A stretch of DNA of 64,000 bases from Promethearchaeota archaeon (GCA_016926735.1 JAFGOA010000036.1:33821-97820); one strand, 5' to 3'. Positions 1 to 9,985 are shown, counted from the first letter of the stretch. The notes: generated from the letters alone by a model not told the origin. Numbers and translations: made by a program.

Positions 1-86
1 AAACTGAAATACACTGCAATAAACAGGATTATTATTGAACCAATTCCATATATCAGATTATTAACTAATTGTGCTTGATATAACAT
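1..86 (-). CDS. N-terminal fragment of a membrane protein, cut by the window edge
   Basis: An open frame begins at an ATG at 84-86 on the minus strand and runs off the left edge with no stop. The 28 complete codons start MLYQAQLVNNLIYGIG and continue into a hydrophobic run rich in Ile, Leu, Val and Phe, so it looks like the first transmembrane helix of a membrane protein. It lies downstream of the winged-helix regulator on the same strand, 73 nt away. The fragment is too short to assign a family, and an AT-rich random frame of this length cannot be excluded. Confidence 0.4.
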   Translation of the reverse strand, partial: MLYQAQLVNNLIYGIGSIIILFIAVYFS

Positions 87-159
87 TTTTATATTGAATA
101 TTTTTTTATGTATTTAAATAGACTCTTAATTTTTTAAATATAACTATTTATGGAAATTG

Positions 160-1050
160 TTACAATCCTTTTAATAATTCTGAGAAGTTGGGTTCTTTGA
201 AGTAATTGTTATATTTTTTTAATAATTCTATATTAACCAAGTGGATTTTCTTTCCAGTATTATTTTTTGCTGATTTTATAAGGTCTAATTCTTTCATTTT
301 TTTTATATGATATTGAATAGTTCCAGGATATACATCCAATTTAGTAGCAATATCCGAAATTGCTATTGTATCATCTTTAAAGAACTCTTCAATAATTTTT
401 GGAATTAAATCATTTATAAAAACTACTTTATATTTATCAAAATCATTTGGAATATCTTTTAAAAAATAATGTAGCGTTTTTCCAATTTTTTCTGATCTTA
501 TTAATCCAAAATTTTCCAAGGTCATTACATGTTTAAGAAAAGGAGTTCTAGTTATCTTTAAAAGCTCCTCGATTTTTTCATCTCTAGCATGAATTCCTGG
601 ATTATCACGAATAAAATCCAAAATTGTGACTAATTTATCATTTTGGAGAATTTCTAATTTAGTTCTTCTTTCATTGGTAACAATCCAATTTTTTTCTTCT
701 AAACTTCTAATTGATAGAAAAATATCTTCTTTACTATATCCTTTTTTATATGATAATTTTGCTATGCAAGTGGCATAGAGTTTTTCTATAATTGGGAATT
801 TTTGTATTTGAGTTTCCGATTCAACTTCAAATTCCGTATCGTATCGTTTTAATTTGAGAATTTCTTCGGCTATTATTAAAATATCTTTCTCAGCTTCAGA
901 TAATTCATCAATTAATTGTTCTGTCTTTTTTAAGGAAATTGATTCTTTTTTGATTTCTAAAGGTGTGAAATCATCTTGTCTAAATGAGCTATCTTCAAGA
1001 GTTGTTACTTTTTTTTTTTCTTTCGAGTCTCTTTTTTTCTCTAATGACAT
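160..1050 (-). CDS. Double winged-helix transcriptional regulator
   Basis: This 296-residue cytoplasmic protein is predicted to bind DNA. Residues 1-60 are charged and probably disordered. A first winged helix covers about residues 140-205 (LLKITRTPFLKHVMTLENFG, then a wing ending in HYFLKD). A second covers about 225-280, with ISDIATKLDVYPGTIQYHIK as helix-turn-helix and KKIHLVN as wing. The tandem arrangement resembles archaeal ArsR-like regulators. It starts at ATG 1050, 15 nt after the stop of the zinc-ribbon membrane protein, so the two are probably one transcript and the regulator may act with that protein. No ligand or metal site was recognised. The target genes are unknown. Confidence 0.75.
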   Translation of the reverse strand: MSLEKKRDSKEKKKVTTLEDSSFRQDDFTPLEIKKESISLKKTEQLIDELSEAEKDILIIAEEILKLKRYDTEFEVESETQIQKFPIIEKLYATCIAKLSYKKGYSKEDIFLSIRSLEEKNWIVTNERRTKLEILQNDKLVTILDFIRDNPGIHARDEKIEELLKITRTPFLKHVMTLENFGLIRSEKIGKTLHYFLKDIPNDFDKYKVVFINDLIPKIIEEFFKDDTIAISDIATKLDVYPGTIQYHIKKMKELDLIKSAKNNTGKKIHLVNIELLKKYNNYFKEPNFSELLKGL

Positions 1051-1065
1051 GATAATTTCTTTTTT

Positions 1066-2769
1066 CTAAGCATGTTTTTCTAAAAACTCAACAAATTGAT
1101 ATTGTTCTTCAGAGTCCATATATTTTAATTGTTCTATAATTTTTTTATACTGTTCAGGTTTCACATTTGGAAGTTTTCTAATTTTTTCTACTAAGATACG
1201 AGGAATTTTTTCTTGATAAAGGTTTATTATAGCATCAATATATTTAACTTGTTGCTCTTTTGTTAAGAAAGCTAATTCTTTTAATAATTCTTCTTTTTCA
1301 TTTTTTGGGATATTTAATTTCTTTATTTTTTCCCTTATATCATTTGAAAGAAGATTAAAAATTTTGGAGAAATATTCTTTGACTAATTTTTGATCTTTTT
1401 CATTTTTCACTGGTAGAATTGATTCATGTAATTTAAGTTCAATATCCTCTTCCTTCTGTTTTAAAAATTCTTTTTCTTCCTTTTCAGATACTATTTCTTC
1501 AGATTTTTTCAATTCTTTTATCTGTTTTTCTTTTATATCAGGTACCCTTAACGTAGATTCTTCCTTTATTTTTACAATTTCCCTTTGAATATCTTCTTTT
1601 TTTGATTCAATTGGTTTTTCTTTAATTTGTGTTATTTTATAAGGATTAATTATTGGAATAGAAGTTTGATCCTTTTTTATAATTTCTTGCTCTTTCTTTT
1701 CTCCTTGAGCTAATATCGAAGGTTCCAAATTAGTTGGTAATTTTTCTTCCTTATAATCTGTAGGTTTAATTATAATAAGGATATACATTGTTATTGCTTT
1801 TAATAAAATAAATATACCAACAGAAAAGAAACACGTGGCAATTATACCGAAAATAAATGTTCTTAATGCAACTACTCCGTCACAAGTTTGAATCTTTTGT
1901 ATACTATCTCGATAAGCATAGTCTATAATTAAAAATATAGTAGCAAGAACAAAAAGTCCAATACCTATAACAATAAATATATTGTTAATAATTACATTCT
2001 TTAATTGTTCGATATCTATATCTTTAATATTATTTATAAAATCCTCTATAAAGGCTTGAATTTGTAAATATGTTCCCTCATTGAAAAAAGTATAACCAAT
2101 GTATAAAAATAGTATAAATCCTATCAAGGAAGAAAATTGATTGAATGAATTTTTTATGTATAAAAAAATTCTATATGTCCCTTTTTTATTTCTTTCACGA
2201 GTAAGGATAATATAAAAGAATATTAATATTCCTTTTAGTGTTATGAAAAATCCAGCACCATAAACAAAAGATCCTAATATACCTATCCAGAAACTATGAA
2301 CAATGACACTCCCTAAATCTCCTTCTTTTATTTTCTTTTTTATTATGATTTTATCATATAATGCGATTAATATTCCAAAAATCCCTAATAATGATTGTCT
2401 AATAAGATAAATATACCAAGGAATTATTGGATTAAAAAAATATTCTAAACTTAAAGCTATTGAAAAAATCGATACAACTAGAAGGGGAATATATGAAAAA
2501 TCATTTAATCTTTGAATAGCATTATATAAGGATGGATATGATTTTGTCTTTTTATGTGAATATGTATACTTTTTTTGATTTTCCCATTTTTGCCATCTTT
2601 CTGTCTTTTTTTCAGGTTTGAACTTTCTCTCAGTAAAGTTAATTCCTGATATATTGAAAGGAGTCCCACATTTTTCACAAAATACTCTTACATTATTTTC
2701 AATTAATCCTGATAATTGACTGGGAAAATGATATCCACATTCATTACATATATATATTTTTTTAGACAT
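1066..2769 (-). CDS. Zinc-ribbon polytopic membrane protein with a charged C-terminal tail
   Basis: Family not recognised. The chosen ATG at 2769 puts the zinc ribbon at the very N-terminus (CNEC, then CEKC about 20 residues later), as in many archaeal zinc-ribbon membrane proteins. A TTG at 2832 would add 21 residues. About six to eight hydrophobic helices lie between residues 95 and 350. The final ~190 residues are Glu/Lys-rich and probably form coiled coil and helices in the cytoplasm. The last ~90 residues hold short helical repeats of the type NVKPEQYKKIIEQLKYM. It is the upstream gene of a pair with the winged-helix regulator 15 nt downstream. A membrane sensor or scaffold role is only inference. 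Confidence 0.65.
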   Translation of the reverse strand: MSKKIYICNECGYHFPSQLSGLIENNVRVFCEKCGTPFNISGINFTERKFKPEKKTERWQKWENQKKYTYSHKKTKSYPSLYNAIQRLNDFSYIPLLVVSIFSIALSLEYFFNPIIPWYIYLIRQSLLGIFGILIALYDKIIIKKKIKEGDLGSVIVHSFWIGILGSFVYGAGFFITLKGILIFFYIILTRERNKKGTYRIFLYIKNSFNQFSSLIGFILFLYIGYTFFNEGTYLQIQAFIEDFINNIKDIDIEQLKNVIINNIFIVIGIGLFVLATIFLIIDYAYRDSIQKIQTCDGVVALRTFIFGIIATCFFSVGIFILLKAITMYILIIIKPTDYKEEKLPTNLEPSILAQGEKKEQEIIKKDQTSIPIINPYKITQIKEKPIESKKEDIQREIVKIKEESTLRVPDIKEKQIKELKKSEEIVSEKEEKEFLKQKEEDIELKLHESILPVKNEKDQKLVKEYFSKIFNLLSNDIREKIKKLNIPKNEKEELLKELAFLTKEQQVKYIDAIINLYQEKIPRILVEKIRKLPNVKPEQYKKIIEQLKYMDSEEQYQFVEFLEKHA

Positions 2770-2999
2770 ATCCTTTACACTAATAATATGTATTTTATTT
2801 TTTAAAATATTTTTTTTTTCACACAAACTCAATTCTATTTAAATTTCTTTGAAATAATTTCTATACCATTATATATACTTAAGTATATAACTAATGTATT
2901 TATACCTTTTTTCTGTATAAACTATTTTTATCCTATAAAATAAAAAAAACTTTTAAAATTTAAAAAAATTGGAGTCCAATTATTACTAATACAGAATTA

Positions 3000-3500
3000 T
3001 TAAATTAATTCTAACCATTTTAGTGATTTGACAGTGTTGTGTAATTGATGATCATCCTCAACCATATAAAACATTAGGTTATTAAAAATCAAGTAAGCTT
3101 TATTTTTATTATCTTCAATAGGGATTACTTTATCATTTCTCCCATGATATATTTTTACTGGAATCTCGATAGGGTTAATATTTTTTGGGAGTAATTCCTC
3201 TCTCAGTAAAAAAGGCGCTAATAAAATTAATTTTTCAATTTTTTCAGGATTTTGAATAGCATATAGCGTTGCCATTAGTCCACCAAAAGAAGAAGCAATT
3301 ATTATCCATTTTTCTTTTTTATTTAAAATTTGATTTAATTGTTCCATTCTTTTATTCAATAGTGTTTTCATAGGTATTCTTTCATGATATTTTTCAAAAT
3401 CTGGAGTTAAACAATTCGGAAAAACGCTTTTAAAGTATTCACCTTTAAAACCTTGTCCAGAGCTTATCAAACCATGGATAAAAATAAGATTATCAGTCAA
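3000..3500 (-). CDS. Small alpha/beta-hydrolase (YqiA/esterase-like)
   Basis: A compact alpha/beta hydrolase of about 166 residues. It shows the oxyanion-strand motif LIFIHGLISSG near the N-terminus, the nucleophile elbow S-x-S-F-G-G (IIASSFGGLMA), an acid in GRNDKVIP and a catalytic His in DDHQLH, so the Ser-Asp-His triad is complete. The substrate is probably a small ester or thioester. I prefer the TTG at 3498-3500: an AGGAG stands 7 nt upstream and the start overlaps the stop of the preceding DUF2085-like gene in a translational-coupling arrangement. ATG codons at 3534-3536 and further in would give a 178-residue or slightly shorter form with a poorly conserved, Met-rich leader. Confidence 0.8.
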   Translation of the reverse strand: MTDNLIFIHGLISSGQGFKGEYFKSVFPNCLTPDFEKYHERIPMKTLLNKRMEQLNQILNKKEKWIIIASSFGGLMATLYAIQNPEKIEKLILLAPFLLREELLPKNINPIEIPVKIYHGRNDKVIPIEDNKNKAYLIFNNLMFYMVEDDHQLHNTVKSLKWLELI

Positions 3501-4581
3501 GAAAAATCTCCTCTCCATCATACAGATTATCATCATCAGTTTCCATACGTTTCAATTCTAATTTATATCCAATATACATCAGTAAACCTACTATTGATAA
3601 ATAAAAAATCACTAAAAAAATAATAATTGGAGAATAACTTCCACCAAAAGAGATAGCATAGAGAGATATACCAATAATAAAACCTGTTATTAGCCTTGAT
3701 TTTGTATTACTTTCTCTAATAAAAAGCCTTTGTATGCCCCAATCGATAATACAAGGAATAGGAAAGATAATACAAATTATGAGAGCACTTTCAGGAGTTA
3801 AAATAAAACCAGTAGTTCTAAATAGAATGTACATTGTGAAAAATGTAAATAACGCTCCTAATAATGTACCCGAGCATCGTGAACAAAAATAAATATATGT
3901 TTTCCCAAATTTAAGATAAAAAGTATGGTCACATGCATATTCTGGATGATGTGTTAAAGTCATATTATAAAAATGATATTCCTTCTCTGCTAAAATATAA
4001 TCATACATAAAAATTAAAAAAGGAATTATTAATGGTATTGATATAATAAATTGAATCAGAAATTTTAATCCATAATTATATATAATATCCTCTAATATAT
4101 TAGTTGGTTCTACAATAATTTGAAAAATTATAATAGATAAGAAAATAATAATTGAAAATGTTATTGATAATATAGAATTATACAGTAAATTTAGCTTTTT
4201 TTTATATTTCAAAGGGTTATATTTATATAATCCTATAAAAAATCCAATTAAAGCAACAATTAAACACCATTGTATTTGTAAATCATTATAATAAATAATT
4301 TGATATAATAATTCTCCGAAAAATCCAGCTATAGCACTTCGAAAGGACCCTGCTAAATTTGATAAAAAAATAAAAGATAATAATGTAAAACCAAATTGAA
4401 ATGTTGAAAATTTATTTATTATATAATAAGAGGAGATTGATCCAACTGATTCAGAAAAATAGAAATAGATAATGATTATAAAAAATATTATAAAAAGATT
4501 CAAGAAAATTTTTTTTATTGTAGTATTCTCTTCTCTTTTATTTTGTTCTGATTGAGAATAACAAATATCTTCATTGTTCAT
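3493..4581 (-). CDS. DUF2085-like polytopic membrane protein
   Basis: An integral membrane protein of 362 residues with about nine hydrophobic helices. The C-terminal half carries the DUF2085 pattern: HHPEYACDH, then CSRCSGTLLG, then DWGIQR, then an ESNTKSRLITGFIIG segment. The paired Cys and conserved Asp/Arg residues suggest a metal or substrate site at the membrane surface. The function of the family is unknown. The N-terminal ~190 residues add extra helices not seen in short family members. The gene overlaps the downstream hydrolase start by a few bases, so the two proteins are probably made together. Confidence 0.7.
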   Translation of the reverse strand: MNNEDICYSQSEQNKREENTTIKKIFLNLFIIFFIIIIYFYFSESVGSISSYYIINKFSTFQFGFTLLSFIFLSNLAGSFRSAIAGFFGELLYQIIYYNDLQIQWCLIVALIGFFIGLYKYNPLKYKKKLNLLYNSILSITFSIIIFLSIIIFQIIVEPTNILEDIIYNYGLKFLIQFIISIPLIIPFLIFMYDYILAEKEYHFYNMTLTHHPEYACDHTFYLKFGKTYIYFCSRCSGTLLGALFTFFTMYILFRTTGFILTPESALIICIIFPIPCIIDWGIQRLFIRESNTKSRLITGFIIGISLYAISFGGSYSPIIIFLVIFYLSIVGLLMYIGYKLELKRMETDDDNLYDGEEIFLD

Positions 4582-4624
4582 TATAATGCCTTTTTAATGA
4601 TATTTAATATATCAAGGATGTTCC

Positions 4625-5290
4625 TTAAGTATAGATTATATCTAAATATTCTAATAATTCCTTTTTAGTATATTCAAATCCCTTTCTTAATAATCTAAGA
4701 ATAATTTTTTTTCCTATTGGTACTTTAAGAAGGTTTGGATTGTTTTCAACAAGTGTTATTGCTTCATCATTATAATCTATATTTTTAATTAATGCGTCAT
4801 ACGCTTCTTTCTTAGTTTTAAAGACTACTCTTGTTAATTCATCATAGTTGTTAACATCTTCTTTGGTCTGTATCATTTTTATAACATCATTTACCTGGAT
4901 GATAAATAATTTCTTATTTATTTCCAGAAGCGTCTTAAATTTCTTATTTTTTTTATCACAATGAATATATGTCTGATCTCCTTCTAAATATTCTTGAAAA
5001 TTATCTTCAATCACAATATTGAATTTATCTTCATTTGCTCCATTTTGAACGAGTAGTTTACCACAATTTAATGTTATATTTATTTGTTTTAATGTTCCTA
5101 CTTTAGCATTTTTATTACTCCATGACTCATAAAATGTTTTAATTAGTGGTTTGATAACAGGATTTAATAATCCTGCTTTTAATTCTGTATCTATTAATTT
5201 TTTGCCATAATCAAGGGCGTTATTCATTCTCTGAATCATTTCATCTTTTAATATATTGTAATTCCGTTCTAAATGGTTCAATTTAAGCAT
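4625..5290 (-). CDS. Hypothetical protein, conserved function unknown
   Basis: A 221-residue soluble protein that I do not recognise. The N-terminal 60 residues look helical. The middle (about 65-150) reads like a small beta-rich fold with alternating hydrophobic strands (INITLNCGKLLVQ, KFNIVIEDNF, KLFIIQVNDVIKMI), somewhat like a lipid- or sterol-carrier type sheet, but this is weak. The C-terminus is helical and Lys-rich. There are no membrane segments and only two scattered Cys residues, so no metal site is evident. It starts at ATG 5290 and has its own leader, about 40 nt upstream of the DUF2085-like gene on the same strand. Steady codon use supports it being a real gene. Confidence 0.6.
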   Translation of the reverse strand: MLKLNHLERNYNILKDEMIQRMNNALDYGKKLIDTELKAGLLNPVIKPLIKTFYESWSNKNAKVGTLKQINITLNCGKLLVQNGANEDKFNIVIEDNFQEYLEGDQTYIHCDKKNKKFKTLLEINKKLFIIQVNDVIKMIQTKEDVNNYDELTRVVFKTKKEAYDALIKNIDYNDEAITLVENNPNLLKVPIGKKIILRLLRKGFEYTKKELLEYLDIIYT

Positions 5291-5438
5291 TCCCCAATTT
5301 TTTTGATCTAGTAATATTAAAATTAAGAATAATTTTATATTAAATTATTTAATAGTAATGTTGTTCTATTATATTATTGAATTTATGATAAGAAAATAAC
5401 TTTTGTAATTTTATATTTTTTAATTGAGTTGTCTAACT

Positions 5439-8400
5439 ATGCGTTATATTTTTAAAATAATCGTTTTGGGAAATTCCGATGTTTCCATACCATATTTATC
5501 AATAGCCATTAATGAAATAGGTGAGGAGAAAGAAAAATATATAGAATGGAATCATGAATTAGCGGTTTTAGATAATGTTTGTGAAATTGAAACGATTGCA
5601 ATAACAGATTTAACCATAGATATTGATCAAATTATTCCAAGTGTTGATGGCATTGTATATTTTCTGAATCCATTAGTTCCTGAAGAAACCGAATTTTTTC
5701 AAATGATTCTTGATATTTTAGAAAAAGTAAAACGAAATATTCCTACTATTATGATTTATTATAATGAGGATGGTATACTTCCTATATCTGTAATTGACCT
5801 TTTAGAGGATAATTGGATTAAATATCCTGATTTTGAAGTATTTATAAATCTTAAACCTATACAATTCAGACAAGGTTTACACTGTTTATGCTTAGCTATG
5901 ATCTCTGGAGATTATCCCTTGGATATAGAGAATGCATGGTTAAGATATCCTATTTTAGTTATGCAAGCAAATTTTTATTATAATCGAAAAGATTTTTATA
6001 ATGCTGCTAAAACAATGAAAAAAATAGCTTTTATAAGAAATTTATATAATAAAGAAAACGTTTATATAGCCAGTGAACAAGCAGCTTATCTTTTTTCAAG
6101 AATAGACCTTTATCAAGAAACAGCAAATATTTTATCTTCGATTGATAAAAAAAGGGCTCATAAATATAAAAAAGTATATGCTAGAGCTATGATTAGAGAG
6201 GGTAATAAATTATTTGCAAAAGGAGATTATAGATTTGCTGCTAAACAATATGAAAATGCAGCTCAATGGGTTTTAATTGAATTAAAGGAAAAAGAGCTTA
6301 TTGTTGAATGTTTTAAATTAGCGATTAATTCTTGGATTTCTGCATGTGAAATTGAGAATGCATTCACAATTCTTGAAAGATTACCTCATGAAGATATAAA
6401 ACCAACTTTGGAAGAAGTTGCTGATAAAGTAATTGCTGCTGCAGATTTTCTCGTATCATTAGGAAATATAGAAGAAGCAAGAGAAGAATTATATGTTGCT
6501 ATAAACACATATCAAAGAGAAAACCTACCCAAAGTATTAAAAAAATTTGCAAATAAGCTATTTGAAGTCTTGATTCAATTGATTAAAGTTTACATAACAG
6601 AAAAAAAAAATAATTCTGCTAAAAGATGTTATGATGAAATAGTTAATTTATGGACTTCTTTTGAAGTAAAAAAAAGCAATTTAGATGATATTTTAGAACC
6701 ACTTATAATACAATTTTTAGATAAATTTAGATTTGGTAAAGCAACACATTTATTAAACGAATTAAATTCCTTGGATATAAAGAAAAAATTAACAGAATAT
6801 TCATCTAAGGCAGAAGAAAAAAGTAAAGAAATTAAAAAATTGGAGAAAGATATCAATATTAATTATGGAATTCAATGTCTTATTAGCTATATTGAGCTTG
6901 AAAATGAAATAATAAATGATTACAACGCAATAAACTTAGAAAAAGCGATAGAATTAGTTGGTAAAAATCAGTACATTCGAGCAGCAGATATATTACAAAA
7001 ATATACTGAATATTTAAAATCTATCGGTGAAATTAACGAGGCAGATAGAATTTTATGTGAATTATTAGATATTTTAATAGAAGGTAATAGATTAGAAGAA
7101 TTCCTAAATTATTTTGATAAAATAACTGGAAAGCGAATTATAAAAAATTATTTAAAATATATCTTTCCGTTCTTTATTGAACGATATAAAACAGTTTCTA
7201 AAAATTATAGATTTGAAAAGAATTTAAAAATATTCGAAAAAATGAATTCATTTCTAAGAAAGGAAATGTTATATACACAATCAAGAGAAATAAGTAAAAT
7301 TTTTATTGAAATTTTGGGAAAAGAAGCATTATTTTTAATTGGGATTGAAAAAAATACAATCGGAATTGAAGGTGCAATAAATTTAATCAAAAAAGCTTCA
7401 AATATTGCAAAATCATATTTAGAAAATTATATAATTCAATTTGATGAGGTTTATAAAGCTATAGCTGATATTTATATGAATTTAGGAGATTTATCCGCTG
7501 CTTTAAGTAATATTGATCAAATTATCGATAAAGATATAAAGAAAGAGGTTTATAGGAGAATGACAAAAAAGGAAGAAACAAAGATTTCTCAAGAATCTAA
7601 AAAGATTAAAGCGTCACTAGAAGCACAATCAATAAAAGAAGGATTATCAGATATAATAAAGCTTGCTAATGAATCCAAGGCAGAAAAAGAATATTATCTT
7701 AAACAAAGAAAAGGATTCAAACGAGCCTTTTTTGGAGAAGCATTAAAAAATATAAATGAAGAAAACTTTCAAGCAGCCCTTGAAAAATATAAAGAGAGTG
7801 TAAATCGATTAGAAAACATAAAACAATATTATTTGGTAGGAGTTAATATTGTAATGATTCTTCTATTGTACCTTAAAATTCAGAAAAAAAAGGAGCTTAT
7901 TGATTATATTGAAAAGAAATCTTATTCTGATAACATTTATTACAATACTTTTCCTATAATTTTAACTGAATATATTGTTAACTTAATAAAATTACATGAA
8001 GAAAAAAAAGTTAATGAATCTTTAATATTTGTAGAAAATCTTCCACTATTTGGGAAAGAAAAGAAATTATTATATGAACTTATGGAAGGTACCATTGAGA
8101 TGGGGGAAATAAGAGCACATACCAAAGAAGATAGGTTAAAAATAGAGGTAGTAAAAGAAAAAACTTCTCAAAAATTTTTAGAATTAGAACAAAAGGTCGA
8201 TATATTAGAGCAAAAACTTAAAGATCATAAAACAATCTTTCAAGAATTATTTAAAAAGCGAAAAGCTTTAAAGAAAAGATATTATAACGAAATATTAGAA
8301 TTATTAGCCAGAAATAGCTATTTAGAAGCATCTAAAAAATATTATGAGCTTACAAATGCTTTTTTAAAAAGAAAAGATTATGAGAATTCCGCTCTTTTAT

Positions 8401-8654
8401 TACTATTTTACGGATTATCTTGTATTAAAGCAAAAATACCAATAAAAGATATAAAATTAAAAATTAATGAATTATTATCAAATTTAGGTACTTCAAAAGG
8501 CCTTGTTAGCGAAATTTTTCAAATAGATCTCTTGTTATTTATTATTGATATATTTGAACTTTCAATAAATCAATATATTCCTCAGATTAATAGTATGTTA
8601 TCTAAAATACCGTATTTTGAAGAGGAGCAAAACCTTTTATCTATTAAGTTATGA
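5439..8654 (+). CDS. Giant alpha-solenoid protein with an N-terminal degenerate GTPase-like domain
   Basis: About 1071 residues. The first ~165 residues follow the layout of a Ras-fold domain: strand IFKIIVLGNSD at the P-loop position, then DGIVYFLNPLVPEE matching the switch/strand region of Ras proteins, then PTIMIYYNEDG at the NKxD position. The Walker A glycine-lysine is absent, so nucleotide binding is unlikely. The rest is almost entirely helical with TPR-like pairs (AMIREGNKLFAKGDYRFAAK, FGEALKNINEENFQAALEKY) and a charged coiled coil near the end. I chose the ATG at 5439, since the frame upstream has only a TTG at 5424. It stands alone, convergent with tfb. A cytoplasmic scaffold working with the GTPases of this genome is plausible but inferred. 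Confidence 0.75.
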   Translation: MRYIFKIIVLGNSDVSIPYLSIAINEIGEEKEKYIEWNHELAVLDNVCEIETIAITDLTIDIDQIIPSVDGIVYFLNPLVPEETEFFQMILDILEKVKRNIPTIMIYYNEDGILPISVIDLLEDNWIKYPDFEVFINLKPIQFRQGLHCLCLAMISGDYPLDIENAWLRYPILVMQANFYYNRKDFYNAAKTMKKIAFIRNLYNKENVYIASEQAAYLFSRIDLYQETANILSSIDKKRAHKYKKVYARAMIREGNKLFAKGDYRFAAKQYENAAQWVLIELKEKELIVECFKLAINSWISACEIENAFTILERLPHEDIKPTLEEVADKVIAAADFLVSLGNIEEAREELYVAINTYQRENLPKVLKKFANKLFEVLIQLIKVYITEKKNNSAKRCYDEIVNLWTSFEVKKSNLDDILEPLIIQFLDKFRFGKATHLLNELNSLDIKKKLTEYSSKAEEKSKEIKKLEKDININYGIQCLISYIELENEIINDYNAINLEKAIELVGKNQYIRAADILQKYTEYLKSIGEINEADRILCELLDILIEGNRLEEFLNYFDKITGKRIIKNYLKYIFPFFIERYKTVSKNYRFEKNLKIFEKMNSFLRKEMLYTQSREISKIFIEILGKEALFLIGIEKNTIGIEGAINLIKKASNIAKSYLENYIIQFDEVYKAIADIYMNLGDLSAALSNIDQIIDKDIKKEVYRRMTKKEETKISQESKKIKASLEAQSIKEGLSDIIKLANESKAEKEYYLKQRKGFKRAFFGEALKNINEENFQAALEKYKESVNRLENIKQYYLVGVNIVMILLLYLKIQKKKELIDYIEKKSYSDNIYYNTFPIILTEYIVNLIKLHEEKKVNESLIFVENLPLFGKEKKLLYELMEGTIEMGEIRAHTKEDRLKIEVVKEKTSQKFLELEQKVDILEQKLKDHKTIFQELFKKRKALKKRYYNEILELLARNSYLEASKKYYELTNAFLKRKDYENSALLLLFYGLSCIKAKIPIKDIKLKINELLSNLGTSKGLVSEIFQIDLLLFIIDIFELSINQYIPQINSMLSKIPYFEEEQNLLSIKL

Positions 8655-8656
8655 TT

Positions 8657-9574
8657 TCATACAACATCTGCAAATTTCTGAAGGTCTTTAACACGCATTC
8701 TCAGTGTTACCTCAGTTACTTTTGCTAGTTGAGAGATTTCTTTTTGAGTTCTATTCTCATTACATATTTTAGATCCTATATAAAGAGCTGCTGCTGCTAT
8801 ACCTTTTGGGTCTTTTCCAGCAGAATTAAATCCATTTTCTTTTGCTTTTTGAATTAATTTTACTGCTATATTTCGACAATTCATTGAAAGTTTTAATTCA
8901 TCATTAAATTTATCCACATATCTATCTGATGAAAAATATTGTACTTTTAAATTAAGTTTGGGTAAAACTTCCATTAATATTAGTCGATAACTTTTAACCA
9001 CTTTTTTTTTTGGAATTTGGGCAACTTTTGTAATTTCTTCGATCGTTCTAGGAATACCATGTACTCTTAGAGCACAAAAAATTGAAGCTGATAATAATGT
9101 ATCAATACTTCTTCCCATTGTTAATTTTTTTTTTACAGTCTGAGTATATATTCTTAATGCATCCTCGGCAACAGTATCTGGAACACTTAACCGCTTCTGA
9201 AGTCTTTGTAAATTGGGTAAAGCTATCCATAAGTTCCTTTCAAAACTTGTTGTAAGAGATCTATGAATTTTAGCTAATCTATTAAATTGAGATTTATATT
9301 TTGGACTTAAAAGGCTTCCTCTAGCATCTCGACTTCCTTTTATAATAGTTCTCGGACCAATAGGGCTATATACTCTCTCATTACTCTTCCTTTTTTGAAT
9401 TTCTTCTTGTGTAAAAGCCCTTCTTGGAGAATCATCAAATATTCTTGAAATAACTAAACCACAATTAAGACATACATAAAAACCATCTTCCTCTGATACT
9501 TTTGGAGAATCACAACATGTTTCTGGTGTATCTTCTTCAAAAAATTGATCATTTTCGATTTTAGATGGCATCAT
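8657..9574 (-). CDS. tfb: Transcription initiation factor B (TFB, TFIIB homologue)
   Basis: TFB recruits RNA polymerase to TATA-box promoters bound by TBP. The 305-residue protein has the N-terminal zinc ribbon (CC-x2-P then YVCLNCGLV), the B-reader/linker with RRAFTQEEI, and two cyclin-like repeats (about 105-195 and 205-300). The second repeat ends in a helix-turn-helix, EISQLAKVTEVTLRMRVKDL, used for BRE recognition. The first zinc position reads ETCCDSP, so the canonical C-x2-C/H is slightly shifted and one ligand may be Cys-Cys adjacent. It ends 3 nt from the convergent solenoid gene. A TATA-like tttaaatatt lies about 60-70 nt upstream on the minus strand. Confidence 0.96.
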   Translation of the reverse strand: MMPSKIENDQFFEEDTPETCCDSPKVSEEDGFYVCLNCGLVISRIFDDSPRRAFTQEEIQKRKSNERVYSPIGPRTIIKGSRDARGSLLSPKYKSQFNRLAKIHRSLTTSFERNLWIALPNLQRLQKRLSVPDTVAEDALRIYTQTVKKKLTMGRSIDTLLSASIFCALRVHGIPRTIEEITKVAQIPKKKVVKSYRLILMEVLPKLNLKVQYFSSDRYVDKFNDELKLSMNCRNIAVKLIQKAKENGFNSAGKDPKGIAAAALYIGSKICNENRTQKEISQLAKVTEVTLRMRVKDLQKFADVV

Positions 9575-9985
9575 AATCAGATAAAAAATGAACTTTATGG
9601 AGTTTTTGCTTTATATAGAAAATTATGATAATATTTAAATGCTATTATTTTCAAAATAATTATCCCATATATCCCTATGATAATAATCAAAATAAGAATT
9701 TAAAAATCTTTACTTAAAAAAGGTTGAATGTAATATCCTTTTTTTTTAAATTTAATAATTTTTAAAATATTTCCTCTCTTTGTATTAGATTTTATATTTA
9801 TTTATCAAAACATTTTTTTAATTTTAAACTTTCATATATATGAGGGTAATTTTGAATTTACTCAAAATTTCTTAAATTCATATATATATTTAAAAAAAAA
9901 AAATCATTACAATTAAAATAGAGAAATCAGATCAAAATATTATGAAAATTTTATAAATTAAAATAAAATTATTTGTTGATTAATT
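9575..9985. other. Intergenic region between divergent tfb and Rag-like GTPase genes
   Basis: About 410 bp of extremely AT-rich DNA containing the promoters of two divergent genes. A TATA-like element reading tttaaatatt on the minus strand near 9633-9642 fits tfb. Further right, an atatatatttaaa-type element near 9880-9893 fits the GTPase. I see no open frame of note, no convincing RNA fold and no repeat. Confidence 0.5.
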
